Assembly (NCBI GenBank): GCA_002110485.1
Contig: MOWL01000001.1
Location: 1,922,001-1,986,000, forward strand
Reading direction: 5' to 3'
DNA from: Emergomyces orientalis
Lineage: Eukaryota > Ascomycota > Eurotiomycetes > Onygenales > Ajellomycetaceae
Length of the DNA stretch: 64,000 nt
Shown here: piece by piece, positions 45,047 to 55,121 of the stretch
How positions within the stretch are numbered: the first letter of the stretch is position 1
Layout of the letters: each line of letters opens with the position of its first letter
The notes under the pieces: generated by a model
What the model was told of the DNA's origin: nothing
The model's database searches: none
Seen by the model: only the letters and a program-made list of their open reading frames with translations
Program-made: the position numbers and the translations under genes

Positions 45047-47623
45047 ATGGCCTATCCCAGCGACTCCGGTGCCTTCTCTCCTGCCACCGCGAGCCCTCGT
45101 CATGATGATAGGACGGCCGGTAGAGGTTATTCGACACCTCCTCATAGCGAAGTGATTGAAAGATCTTCTCCTAAGCAGAGTCATCAGAGGTTCGTTTTCA
45201 CAGACCCTGTTGCCTTTCGATACCTGGAGGAGGACCCATCTACAATAGTGTTGGACCGGCGACGTACATTGACGGGTTATGAAATCTACATTGTTGAGCA
45301 ATGGGCGTGCTCCAGGGTCCATCCTACTTTTGTCATCAACACATATACGGGTGATCCTTCAAATACGGCGATAGTGGCTGTGCTCAGTGTTCCAACGGAT
45401 GAAAACTCCTGGTCCCCACGATTGAAAGTTTACTTCGATGCGGTTGCCCAATTTCATGCCCGAAAGAGAGAAACTCCGCTTGGGATTTTGATGGTGACGA
45501 ACTTGAGCAGTTTTCCTTCGGCCTTGACTGTGATTCCCGTACCTAATGGTGACGTGAAGAGACATAGAGAGGATTTCATTGTTAACGAGAACCTGAAACG
45601 CCTTTGTTGTTCGGGTCGAGCGGGCATGAACTTAAAACAGCCCACTGCCGCCACGCAGGCCAAATTTCACCAATTATATAGGACGAGTGAGCGGGTGCCA
45701 CTCTATTCAGCAGTCATGGAACTAGTAAAGCAATGCCAGATGGCGCTGATGATTTTCGATAAGCTGGTCTCGGAGTATGTGGATGGATTGCTCTGTGATG
45801 TAACTGAGAAGGCCATAAACGACTGGTGGACGGATATTGGAACCGACTTCTTCAACATCGAGCCAAGCGATGGAATTCTAGGTCCATCGACCGTTTCTGC
45901 ACTGCTTGGGACGTTGATGGGAGCGAGGAACCGTCTTAGTGCCTACGGCGCTCCAGTTCCCAAAGACGTTTTTGATGTGGCGACTTTAGAACGAGGAATA
46001 GAGAATTTTCAAAAATCCCAGAAGCTTGAAAGAACTCGCAGACTCGACAGACAGACATTAGATAGGCTTCATCGGGTCACTGCCAAAGCTGCTAGTGGTG
46101 ATGGCTGGAATGTACCACGCGCGGTAAAATCTACTGTTGCAGAACTGGGAGGCAAGGGCGGTGAAATGGTTATGGGAATAGTTGCCGGGCGTGACAAAGC
46201 TGGTATTGCAGAAATCGAAACCATAGATATGGACCGATTTGTTCAACTTGTTAGTGGTGAACGGCCCAAATGGCTCTGGCATGGAAAGCCACGCAAAACC
46301 GGAAGCGATATCTTCCGCTATGTTGCTGGCGACGACTCAATGGTTTTTACGAATGATGACCATGGCGGATATAAGTGGACAAGTAGAAAAAAGGATGCTG
46401 CGTCTGATCATAACTCTGGCCGCCATAGTCTCGAAACTGAGTATTCTGGGAAGCTGCTTGATTCCCCAGGTACGTTTTTAGATGACCGGGAACAGCAATC
46501 TAAAGGTGGCCTTAAACGTTCCGTCACGGGCAAGGTATCAGATGCACGTGCAGGGTTTGGTCGGTTCAGAGACGCCGTTGGCTTACCCGGGCTACGATCT
46601 CATCATCACAAACGGTCTAGGGATGGCGGGGATTTTGAAAGTGAATTGTCTTCTCATTCAAACGTGGAATATTATTTCGGACTACCCTCTACTCAAACTC
46701 AGTACGAAGAATTCCCGGATGCTGAACAATTGCCGTCCGCATATCCAGAAAATCGAGACGGCACCATCCAAGCTTTGTATGAACGGCCATCGGATGAACC
46801 AGCACCTGCTTCCAATGCTGTCTCCCCTAAAGTCCGCGAGAAACCTATTTCCGACGACGAGCATTCAGCTACTAGTGAACTAGAACTCAGCAAGGAAGCT
46901 GTGGTATCCACTGGAGAAGGCAAAGTTACGCTCGAAGATGCTAAACTATTACCAGAAGAGTCAGTAGAGGCAACGCTACCCTCCGACATACCCCTTCGAC
47001 GTCCACGAAGTCATTATATACTACCTTCTGAGCCTTCAAAGGACCAATGCGATTCCCGTTGGCCCCGGCACCTATCATTCAGCGCTGTGGAAGACACGAT
47101 CCTTGCGTGGAATAATATCTCAGATTGGGAACCAACTCTCGATACCAAAGACATGCCCCCCGCAGACGCGATGTTGCGGGAGGATATCCTCGCATCTGAC
47201 ATGCAATATTATGGTTGTAAAATTCACGCTTTACGCGACACGATTGCGCCCTGGGCTGAGAACCAGGTTTCTGCTGTTGAATACATTGATGCCCGCGCAC
47301 AGGCCCGGCTGGACGAGCTCAACTCTGTCTACCAAGAGAAGATCGAAGACTTTCGCGCGCTACAGGCCCATACTGCTGATTTGGTTGCGGTCGAAGGTTC
47401 GGCTCTCACGGAGGGTGCTAAGAAAGTCGAGCTGTTAGGTGCGAAACTTGACTATGAGCTCGGTGCGCTGCAGTCGAGGATCGAGGAGGTGGAGGTCGGA
47501 CTGAGTGACTTCGAGCGCCATGTTGTTGGGGTCGAAAATCGAGTCCGGGACCTGGTCCAAGATGAGAAGCGGAAAGCGCGGCAATCGTGGTTTGGTTGGG
47601 GAAGTGGGCTTCTTGGACGGTGA
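45047..47623 (+). CDS. STB6-like protein (Sin3-binding protein family)
   Basis: Single exon of 858 residues. The N-terminal 160 residues carry the Stb2/Stb6-type domain: FVFTDPVAFRYLEEDPSTIV, LTGYEIYIVEQWACSR, NTYTGDPSNTAIVAVLSVP, LGILMVTNLSSFPSALTVIP and VNENLKRLCCSGRAGMNL. Yeast Stb2 and Stb6 were found as binding partners of the Sin3 corepressor. The middle part is helical and carries a conserved ETIDMDRFVQLVSGERPKWLW block. The region 440-680 is low-complexity and charged. The C-terminus (about 740-850) looks like a coiled coil and ends in WFGWGSGLLGR. No catalytic motif is visible. A link to histone deacetylation is by family name only; direct evidence in filamentous fungi is thin. Confidence 0.85.
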   Translation: MAYPSDSGAFSPATASPRHDDRTAGRGYSTPPHSEVIERSSPKQSHQRFVFTDPVAFRYLEEDPSTIVLDRRRTLTGYEIYIVEQWACSRVHPTFVINTYTGDPSNTAIVAVLSVPTDENSWSPRLKVYFDAVAQFHARKRETPLGILMVTNLSSFPSALTVIPVPNGDVKRHREDFIVNENLKRLCCSGRAGMNLKQPTAATQAKFHQLYRTSERVPLYSAVMELVKQCQMALMIFDKLVSEYVDGLLCDVTEKAINDWWTDIGTDFFNIEPSDGILGPSTVSALLGTLMGARNRLSAYGAPVPKDVFDVATLERGIENFQKSQKLERTRRLDRQTLDRLHRVTAKAASGDGWNVPRAVKSTVAELGGKGGEMVMGIVAGRDKAGIAEIETIDMDRFVQLVSGERPKWLWHGKPRKTGSDIFRYVAGDDSMVFTNDDHGGYKWTSRKKDAASDHNSGRHSLETEYSGKLLDSPGTFLDDREQQSKGGLKRSVTGKVSDARAGFGRFRDAVGLPGLRSHHHKRSRDGGDFESELSSHSNVEYYFGLPSTQTQYEEFPDAEQLPSAYPENRDGTIQALYERPSDEPAPASNAVSPKVREKPISDDEHSATSELELSKEAVVSTGEGKVTLEDAKLLPEESVEATLPSDIPLRRPRSHYILPSEPSKDQCDSRWPRHLSFSAVEDTILAWNNISDWEPTLDTKDMPPADAMLREDILASDMQYYGCKIHALRDTIAPWAENQVSAVEYIDARAQARLDELNSVYQEKIEDFRALQAHTADLVAVEGSALTEGAKKVELLGAKLDYELGALQSRIEEVEVGLSDFERHVVGVENRVRDLVQDEKRKARQSWFGWGSGLLGR

Positions 47624-48518
47624 AATGGACCGTCCAACAATGGATTCACGCCGGCCGCCTTTTCTTTCCCTTCTTTCTTTGCCTTTTCCCCATTACCTCT
47701 GGGAAGTACATATTGGCATGTTCTTGTTTTCCCCCTTTATTTTGATCTATGGTTTTGCTGTACTCCATATGCATATCGCTTAGAGCCGGTTATACCCCGT
47801 TTAATTGTGCTGTACATATAATTACTACTCGCATAGCAAGGCGTTCTATAGCTTGAAACAAGCAGAGCAAATCAAGAAAGCATTTCACTAGACGGCGAAC
47901 ACTCGATTGGTATCTATCTACCTACAAGACCTAAATGGCGTGTGAAAAATAAACCTTAATTGTACAGTACAGAAGAAAAAACCACGGCGTACTAAAATCT
48001 GATCGATAACAATACAAATAGAAAATCTTCCGGCCCCATAGATGAACAAAAATGAATCCCCGATAGGACACACAGTAGTATATAAAGGAAGCGCGAGGCC
48101 AAAATACTCTCCCACCTCCATAACCATATCTAAACAGTTGTCACACAGCAATGTTATGGCACGGAAATCGAGAAGCGACAAAAGATAGGTTCTTGAAGAA
48201 CAATAGCATCCCTCTGGCAACGTTCCCTTGATTAATCCCTTCCCCTGTCCCGTCGGTCCCCTATATCAAACAAATCCTATATCCCTCAAAACTTGCAAAC
48301 CTCATTTATATTCCGAAGCGCGAAAAAAAATGGCAGTGCGCTGGCAACCAACAGGAACCGAGAAAGACAAAACAGAAAAGGATCAAGAAGAGGAGATGAG
48401 CCATCCGATGAAATGCCGTCGTCGTCATCCCTTGTATATATGTCATTCCCATCCCATCCCCTGGCCGCGCCCCTATCTGTCGGTGTCATATTCTTCCTTT
48501 TTTAAAAATATTGGTCTT
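47624..48518. other. convergent intergenic between STB6-like gene and tim10
   Basis: Facing 3' regions with mixed composition. Short open frames lack family signals. Confidence 0.45.
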
Positions 48519-49065
48519 TTACATTCCGAATCCAGAACCACCACCGCTCTGTTGGCCGCCCATAGCTTGTCCTTGCATTTGCTGCATTTTCTCCGAAACC
48601 TTCATGTTGACTTCGAAGAACTTGGCGACGCAGCGGTCGAGACAGACGGATTCGCCCTTGTTCAGGTCTCCCTCGCGGTAGTCGGGTGGAATGCACTTTT
48701 TCATGCAGGCGCTTGAGAGACTAGTGTCATGGAATAGAAAATATATGTGTTAGCAATGGCCTTTTTTATTTTGGCAGTTTCCGGTCCAACCGGAGTCTGC
48801 CAATAAACAAAGAGAAAGAGGAGCTTCCACTCGCCGAGGCTGGCTCGCAGTCTGGTGGGTGACCACCAACGAATCCCGGCTATGATCATTTGGTTGTCGC
48901 ATGTTTTTTTCTTCTTCTTCTTCTTCTTCTTTTCTAACAGTTTCTGGGCAATGTGACTATAACTCACCGGGTCATCATATCTGTGACCATCTCAACTTCC
49001 ATCTCAGCCCTGCTGATTTTCTCATCCGAAGATAATTTTGGCTGCCCTCCGAATAGGAAAGACAT
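48519..49065 (-). CDS. tim10: Tim10, small Tim chaperone of the mitochondrial intermembrane space
   Basis: Tim10 pairs with Tim9 as a hexameric chaperone that carries membrane proteins across the intermembrane space. Exons 49065-48968 and 48720-48519 give 99 residues. The start is MSFLFGGQPKLSSDEK. The twin CX3C motifs CMKKC (Cys38, Cys42) and CLDRC (Cys59, Cys63), 16 residues apart, form the disulfides made by Mia40/Erv1. The C-terminus is Gly/Gln-rich. The single 247-base intron contains a (TTC)7 array on the plus strand (GAA on the coding strand). The gene is essential in yeast. Assignment to Tim10 over Tim9 rests on the PPDYREGDLNKGESVCLDRC context. Confidence 0.95.
48909..48929. repeat. 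(TTC)7 microsatellite in the tim10 intron
   Basis: Seven TTC units, read as GAA on the tim10 coding strand. It lies wholly inside the intron and close to the 5' splice site side. Confidence 0.9.
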
Positions 49066-49632
49066 CTTGAAAGTCCGGTGGGTTTATGGGGTTAAAGGTT
49101 GCGGTTGTGTGATAAGGAAGTGTCCGGCCGGCGCGGGTTGAGGCCTTTTATGTGAGAGATTTAGGTTCGGATTTGCCAAATTAAATAAATCGAAGGGCCT
49201 TGGGTATTGTTATAGTTGTTGTTCGCGCGGCCGCAGTCTGGAGAGAAAGCCTGCCAAAGCTCTGCTCAGCTTTAGAGTTTGATATATGTCACGTGATAAA
49301 TATCTCAGTTGTAGGGCTATGCGTTTCCCGAGGCAATGAGAAGAGGATTTTTTCAAGAATAAAATCTTTCAATTGCCCAATACTCTCTTATGCCTATCTT
49401 TTGACATATATATACTTCTGTATCAATTATCAATTGGGGTGATTTTGAGCCAAAAATTCCATCGTCAGAATAAACTCAGCAGCCTAACCACATTAGGAAT
49501 GCTTAACCACACCCATCTAAAAACCCGGCCGCATTTCCACCCATATGGTTCAACTACCTAGGTACCTCTCCCCTTTCGATATTTCCAGCCATTGAACTTC
49601 ACACTCATTGAGTGCTACCGTCCGCTGAGCAG
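49066..49632. other. divergent promoter region, tim10 / mitochondrial LysRS
   Basis: About 570 bases between two start codons of mitochondrial genes on opposite strands, mostly AT-rich. Shared regulation is possible but no site can be named. Confidence 0.5.
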
Positions 49633-51882
49633 ATGCGGACTTCCTGCTCTCGATGGGTATCCCAGGTGAGCCTGGATAGGCCATTTGCGAGGTACGTTCA
49701 TATCGCCGTTAACTTTACTTTCAACTGGTTTCAATTTCCAGTAATTTGCGAGGACGAGATACCAGATTCACAGAACCGCTGCAGATCATGCTTTGGAGGG
49801 GAATTTTCTTTTATCACCCTTCTGAAGGCAGAGGAATTAGAACAATGTACATTAATCTGAAAATACGCAATGCAAATTACTTGCTATATTCAATGTGTGC
49901 CAGAGCGTGTTGTTATTATTCACTTGCTAACAAAATCCCACCGAAAATTCCAGATGCACCCGCCTACACATTTCATCCCTGATTAGAACGACGACGACGA
50001 CGCAGCAGACCTTCCGGCCGGTGCGCTGGTCGTCAACTACTAATACACCAACTGGTCCGGACGGAGACAGTACCGTCGAAAAAAAGGGCTGGAAAAACAG
50101 AATCTCAGAGATTAGGAATACGTGCCCAGACCCATATCCCCGACTGTCCGTCGACAAGCGGTCAATCAGCTGTGATGAATTCCACTCAAAATACAACTAC
50201 GTAAAGCCGAATGAAACCGCAGAGCAGGACTCAGTGGTTATGTACGGTAAGTTGCCTGGATTTTGGGAACTCCGTTCTGAAAGGAAAGGAAAATACAATA
50301 AGAAAACGGTTGGCGTGCGCTCATAACTTAGGTGATTAGGTAGAATACAGTCAGCACGTATTGCGGGGAGCAAGTTGATATTTCTTGACCTTGTGCAGAA
50401 TGGCCCGAAGGTGCAGGTCCTCTGCAACCAGAGACATCTGGATAGCGTGGGCGTGACGCCAGAAAAGTTCAAGCAGTTCTACCATTTACTCCGGCGTGGG
50501 GATGTTTTCTGTAGGTCATCATTTTACCCTGAATTGTATATTTATCGTATTATTACCAAAAAAAAAAAGTTACAACACACAATTGACATTTAAAACTGGT
50601 TCGGGAAAATAGCTGTCATAGGAAGCCCCCATAGAACAGGTCGTGGGGAACTCTCTGTGACTGCGTCTGAGCTTCCCAAGCTCATCGCGCCATGTCTACA
50701 CGATATCCCGCTACGGATCAAAGAACAAGAAACTTCGCCATATGACAGACACGTTCAGTTACTCTCCTCCCCAACCGCGGCCGATATCCTTCGAGCTCGG
50801 TCATCCATCATACAATACATCCGCAACTTTTTCCTGGACAAATCCTTCATGGAGGTCGAGACCCCAATATTAGCATCTGTGGCTGGCGGCGCGGTTGCTA
50901 GGCCATTCCAGACATCTGCAACCGAATTCCCCGACCGACCTCTGTCGTTGAGGATTGCCCCAGAGCTATGGCTCAAACGCCTTGTTGTTGGCGGGTTCGA
51001 TAAGGTATTTGAGATCGGCCCATCATTTCGCAATGAAGGTAAGCCCGTTTTTCCAGCTTCACCTGTATCTCTGTGATTCAAAGAAAAATGTTATATACTG
51101 ATATATATTTCACAGGGCTGGATAAAACCCACAACCCCGAGTTCACAACCTGTGAATTCTACCACGCATTTGCCGACCTAGAAACCTTAATATCACTGAC
51201 CGAATCATTCTTCACGGGACTCTCCCAGCACATCCACACCTTAAATCAAACGCTAGAAACCCTATCCCCAACCACAGCTAGCTTCGCAGCCCCCTTCCGT
51301 CGTCTAGACTTCATACCAGATCTTGAGGCGGCAATGGGCCTAAGCCTACCAGACCTTACCTCTACCCCTACCGAAGAAGCAACCACAAAAGTCCTCCAAC
51401 TCTTCGAGCAACTCAACCATTCACCTCCCGCAAACGCCACACTCCCCCGCCTCCTCGACCGCTTAAGCTCCATCTACCTCGAACCGCTATGCAAAAACCC
51501 AACCTTCATCATCAACCACCCAGAATGTCTCTCCCCGCTCTCAAAATCGTTCATCCACCCTACATGCGGCCAGACAGTAGCGGCGCGGGCGGAGCTCTTC
51601 ATTGACGAGCGGGAGGTGGTTAATATGTATGAAGAGGAGAACTCGCCATTCGAGCAGAGGCGGAAGTTTGAGATCCAGCTTGGGTTTCAGGGGGATGCGG
51701 TGGAGGTGGAGGGGGACGGGAAGATGGATGAAAATTATCTGCAGGCCTTGCAATGGGGATTACCTCCCACTGGCGGGTGGGGGTGTGGAGTTGATAGATT
51801 GTGCATGTTGTTTACAGGGGCGAGGCGGATTGGGGATGTGTTGAGTTTTGGGAATTTGAGGAGTGTGACGAGGTCTGAGTGA
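49633..51882 (+). CDS. msk1: mitochondrial lysyl-tRNA synthetase
   Basis: Class II synthetase charging mitochondrial tRNA-Lys. Exons 49633-49691, 49954-50246, 50340-50510, 50613-51038 and 51116-51882 give 571 residues. The N-terminus is Arg/Ser/Thr-rich and lacks acidic residues near the start (MRTSCSRWVSQ), as expected for a mitochondrial presequence. The OB-fold anticodon domain has YGRIQSARIAGSKLIFLDL. The catalytic domain has motif 1 around FMEVETPIL, motif 2 FEIGPSFRNEG with the LysRS-typical HNPEFTTCEFY, and motif 3 GWGCGVDRLCMLF. Exon 1 was chosen because its phase 2 end at AG|GTACGT restores the frame to exon 2 and yields the presequence. Upstream stops exclude a simple extension. The C-terminal end LSFGNLRSV is slightly divergent from cytosolic LysRS, in line with an MSK1-type enzyme. 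Confidence 0.92.
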
Positions 51883-54058
51883 GCTTAGATCAGTAGATAG
51901 ACGAAGGGGAAGGAGGGGAATCGTTTCTCTTGGTTTGAAGGCATTTGTACTCCGTGTGGGTTATGTTTTCGTATTGCGTGAAATTTTGATAGTTAGTGAG
52001 ATGTATGATATATTTATGAGCAGCTACAGATATTGACGGCGTATGGTCTTTTGAGATAATCAAGATCACAACACATGTCACCACATGAATATGTCTGGGC
52101 GCTTCTTGGAATGATTGATAAGGCACCAACATCCTGACACGGTCAGGCAGCAACCAGCCAGTGATTCTGTACTCCGCAGCAGGCAGTCAGTCAAACGCTT
52201 GTGCAAAGTGATGCTGTTCTGAGGCTACATACGTAGCCATTTTGCCTGGAATTTCAAGCGACGAAACCCGAGAAATGACTGGATTTGTATCTGGGGTTGG
52301 TCTGACTTTCAATCTCATTCGTCAATTGCAACCTACGGTACAGGCATACCTCGGAAGGTCTTTTATTAGCTCTTCCTTGTTTCTCTGATGGCTAGCCAGG
52401 ATGGAACATCTATGGGTCCCATTTCACGGGATTCCAGGAGTCAGGACCAAGGTAGTTAAGTTAGGTCGGATACTTGCATTCCAAGCAACCAGTAATATAA
52501 TTTTCTTTTCTTTTCAGTTCAGCCTTTTCTTGCCACACGGCTCCTCCACTCTTCGGCATGGTAGCTGGGGGAGGAGTCCGTCGAGAGGATCGGATCCTTG
52601 CTCCTGGCCAATAACAGACAAATAATAACCATCATGAAGCTAGAAAGCTGCCATGTAATACGGAGTAAGAAGTTTTTTGTTTTATATTTTTTTTCTTTCT
52701 CTTTTTTTTATATTTTTTTTTAGCTCCGTTCGCCCTTTTTTTTCGGGGACATTTCCAACCTGAACCCCTGCAGCCGGTCCGGGGAGAGCTGCACGCCAAG
52801 ACGACCATCCCTGGAGTCCTTATTTCTGGAATTTGGTTTCAGATTTCTGTTTGACTCTCCAAGTGCTTAAGGCGGGGTGGTGCCTGTGTGCCCAGGTTAG
52901 CTTTCACGCCTGAAAGGACTCCACTCGATATCGATGCAGCAGATGAGGGAGAGAGAGATACAGTAACTGTCATTGTGCCCCTGATTGTGCATCGCAGTTA
53001 CGCAGATGAAGATTGTTTTGAAATCGAGCTGCTTGGTTCCTGCGTTTGCCGCTTAACCCCATCATGATCAGTCAATTTTTTTCCTGAACAGGTTCTCCAC
53101 CCGACTCTGAACATGCGTTCAACCTTGGAGCGAGACCCAGTAGGATGGTTCCCCTCAAACTAGCCAAAATACAGATTACCGCCAAGGCAATTGGATTGCA
53201 CATTCCAAGCGGAAGCATGTCAGAAATCTCAGATACATGATACATCACATCCAGCAGTCAGCCAGCAGTCGATGTCTCGCGCCCAAGCCATGTTTTCCCC
53301 TTCTCCATTATTACGATAATTACCAGCATTACCAGCATTACCAGCCGGTACAAGGTCTTACCCCTGGGCAGCAACTTTCCGTTTCTGATGCCAAGGGGGC
53401 TGCTGATTGGCCGAAGCTGCCCTCTAGCGCAGCACATGACTTCGTGTGAGTCACCTGAACTCGCGTAGCCACTTTACACGTCGCCCTAGTACAAGCCGCG
53501 TCGCCCACTACTGCTGCTTTGAGGCCATCCACCGCAGCTCTGGAGGCCCATCACAATGATAAACAGTAAACCGTTCTGTTCATGCTACCAGGAACTGACA
53601 CTGCGATTAAATAGTGCCATGTTCCAGCACGCTTTCGGCTGCGGCTTGCTGCTCATTTCCTCCATCTGCTACCGAGGCGGCGTTGCCTAGCCCCCCCTTG
53701 TACGGGTGGATTACTATATATTTCCCCCTATATCTGTACTTAAAAGGACAGCCATGCTCCCCTCCACGCTGAGAGAAGGAAAAAATTTTACTTTTTTTTC
53801 TCCCCCCTTTCCCTCGCCTACTCTTCGTTTCTATTCCCTGAACTTCTCTCGTGGATGTCCTCAGGCAATCAAAAACAGATTTAAACTTGAAATCTGTCAA
53901 ACTCGAGGATACATATATATATTTATTTATATATATAGGAGTTTGCTGTTATATATATTGGGCTTGCCAACTGAGCTGATAATTTGCTTCTTGGAAACAA
54001 GAAACAGGCCAAACCAGAAATCCCTCTCAAGGACAGAACAACCCTCCAACCGGACATC
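51883..54058. other. intergenic, 2.2 kb
   Basis: 3' region of the synthetase and a long promoter/leader of the BTB gene. Three TACTCCGTG- or TACGGAGTA-type words occur (51948-51956, 52169-52178, 52659-52667). T-rich tracts lie near 52675-52745, and a 9-base repeat at 53319-53345. An open frame of 177 codons (53706-54239) overlaps the BTB first exon in another frame and looks spurious. Confidence 0.45.
53319..53345. repeat. three tandem ATTACCAGC units
   Basis: Three exact 9-base copies in the long region upstream of the BTB gene. Confidence 0.88.
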
Positions 54059-55121
54059 ATGTTTGCTAGGCGGTCATCCCAAAGCCATACAGAGAGCTTT
54101 TCTTCCAAATATCGAGCTGGTAAATCCTCTTCTCGATCAAAAAAGTCGTTCAGAGATCCTGCAACAACAAGCGCCAGACGAGCAGAAAGGGCAGCTCGCA
54201 AACCAGACAGCCCTCCAGTTGGCGCGTAAGTCAACATAGAAGCTCTGGTTCATGCACAAGTTTGCTGGTTGCTGGTTGCTGACATATGTGCCATTAGCAA
54301 CCTTACCTCTGCTATAATAACCCTCTGCGTGGGTCCAGATCAACGTCTCTTTGCTGCTCACGAGGATGTCCTGTGTACCTCCCCTTTCTTTGCCACTTGC
54401 TGTCGAGGCCAGTTCCTCGAGTCCCATGGCAAGAGAGTCAATTTACCCGATGAACAACCAGAGGTTCTCTCTTCTATCCTCGAGTACCTTTACAAGGGCG
54501 ATTATTATCCGCGTTTGATACACAATAAACGACGAGATTCGTGGGAGCTGGAAAATGCAGGAAATGGATCGAGTCAACAGGTTTCAGAGTCGACGATTGT
54601 TAACCAGGCCGACGGGGCTGTCATTTTGAAGGATACCGCTGTCTAGTTTGTCTCACCGTCGTGTATCTCAATCGATGGCTTCTGGAATATGAATGTGGGC
54701 TAATGAATGTACCGTTTTCAAAAGTTGTGCTGCGGAGAAATACGGCCTAGATGACCTGAAACGACTTGCTCTGCGTAAGCAGGGACTTCAGGTCGCGGTG
54801 CAGTGCAGCACGATTCTCTCCAGTGCTCGATTTGCCTATGCCAATACGCCAGACAACGACTCAAAGCTCCGTGCGCACTATCTTGCCCTAATCATCCGTA
54901 GCAGGTCAACCTTCAAGAGAAGTGGCACCATGCAGATGGAAATGGAGGCTGGAGGAAAGCTCTTCTTCGACCTTTTTGTCGCCATGTGCAACCACATGGT
55001 TAGTTTCTGCTATTTTATACTTTGTTTTCGATTTCTTTTTTATTTACTAAAGCTCCAATACCCATGCTTACTTGAACAGGATGACCTTACCAACGCCTCC
55101 AAGTCACCATTCTCCCGCTAA
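54059..55121 (+). CDS. BTB/POZ domain protein
   Basis: Exons 54059-54225, 54298-54645, 54725-54998 and 55080-55121 join in frame to 276 residues. A Ser/Arg-rich N-terminus (about 1-56) is followed by a BTB/POZ fold: ITLCVGPDQRLFAAHEDVLCTSPFFATCC, then VNLPDEQPEVLSSILEYLYKGDYYP. The second half has VYCAAEKYGLDDLKRLALRK and LALIIRSRSTFKRSGTMQ. BTB domains mediate dimerisation or binding to Cul3 ubiquitin ligases; this group of fungal BTB-only proteins has no assigned role. The intron after VILKDTAV uses GTTTGT and joins a split Tyr codon, restoring the conserved AVYCAAEKYG. The last exon is 14 codons including the stop. A BACK or MATH domain was not seen. Confidence 0.85.

Noticed and set aside
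53706..54239. Open frame of 177 codons upstream of the BTB gene
   Set aside because: Overlaps the BTB first exon in another frame, translates AT repeats, and carries no family signal.
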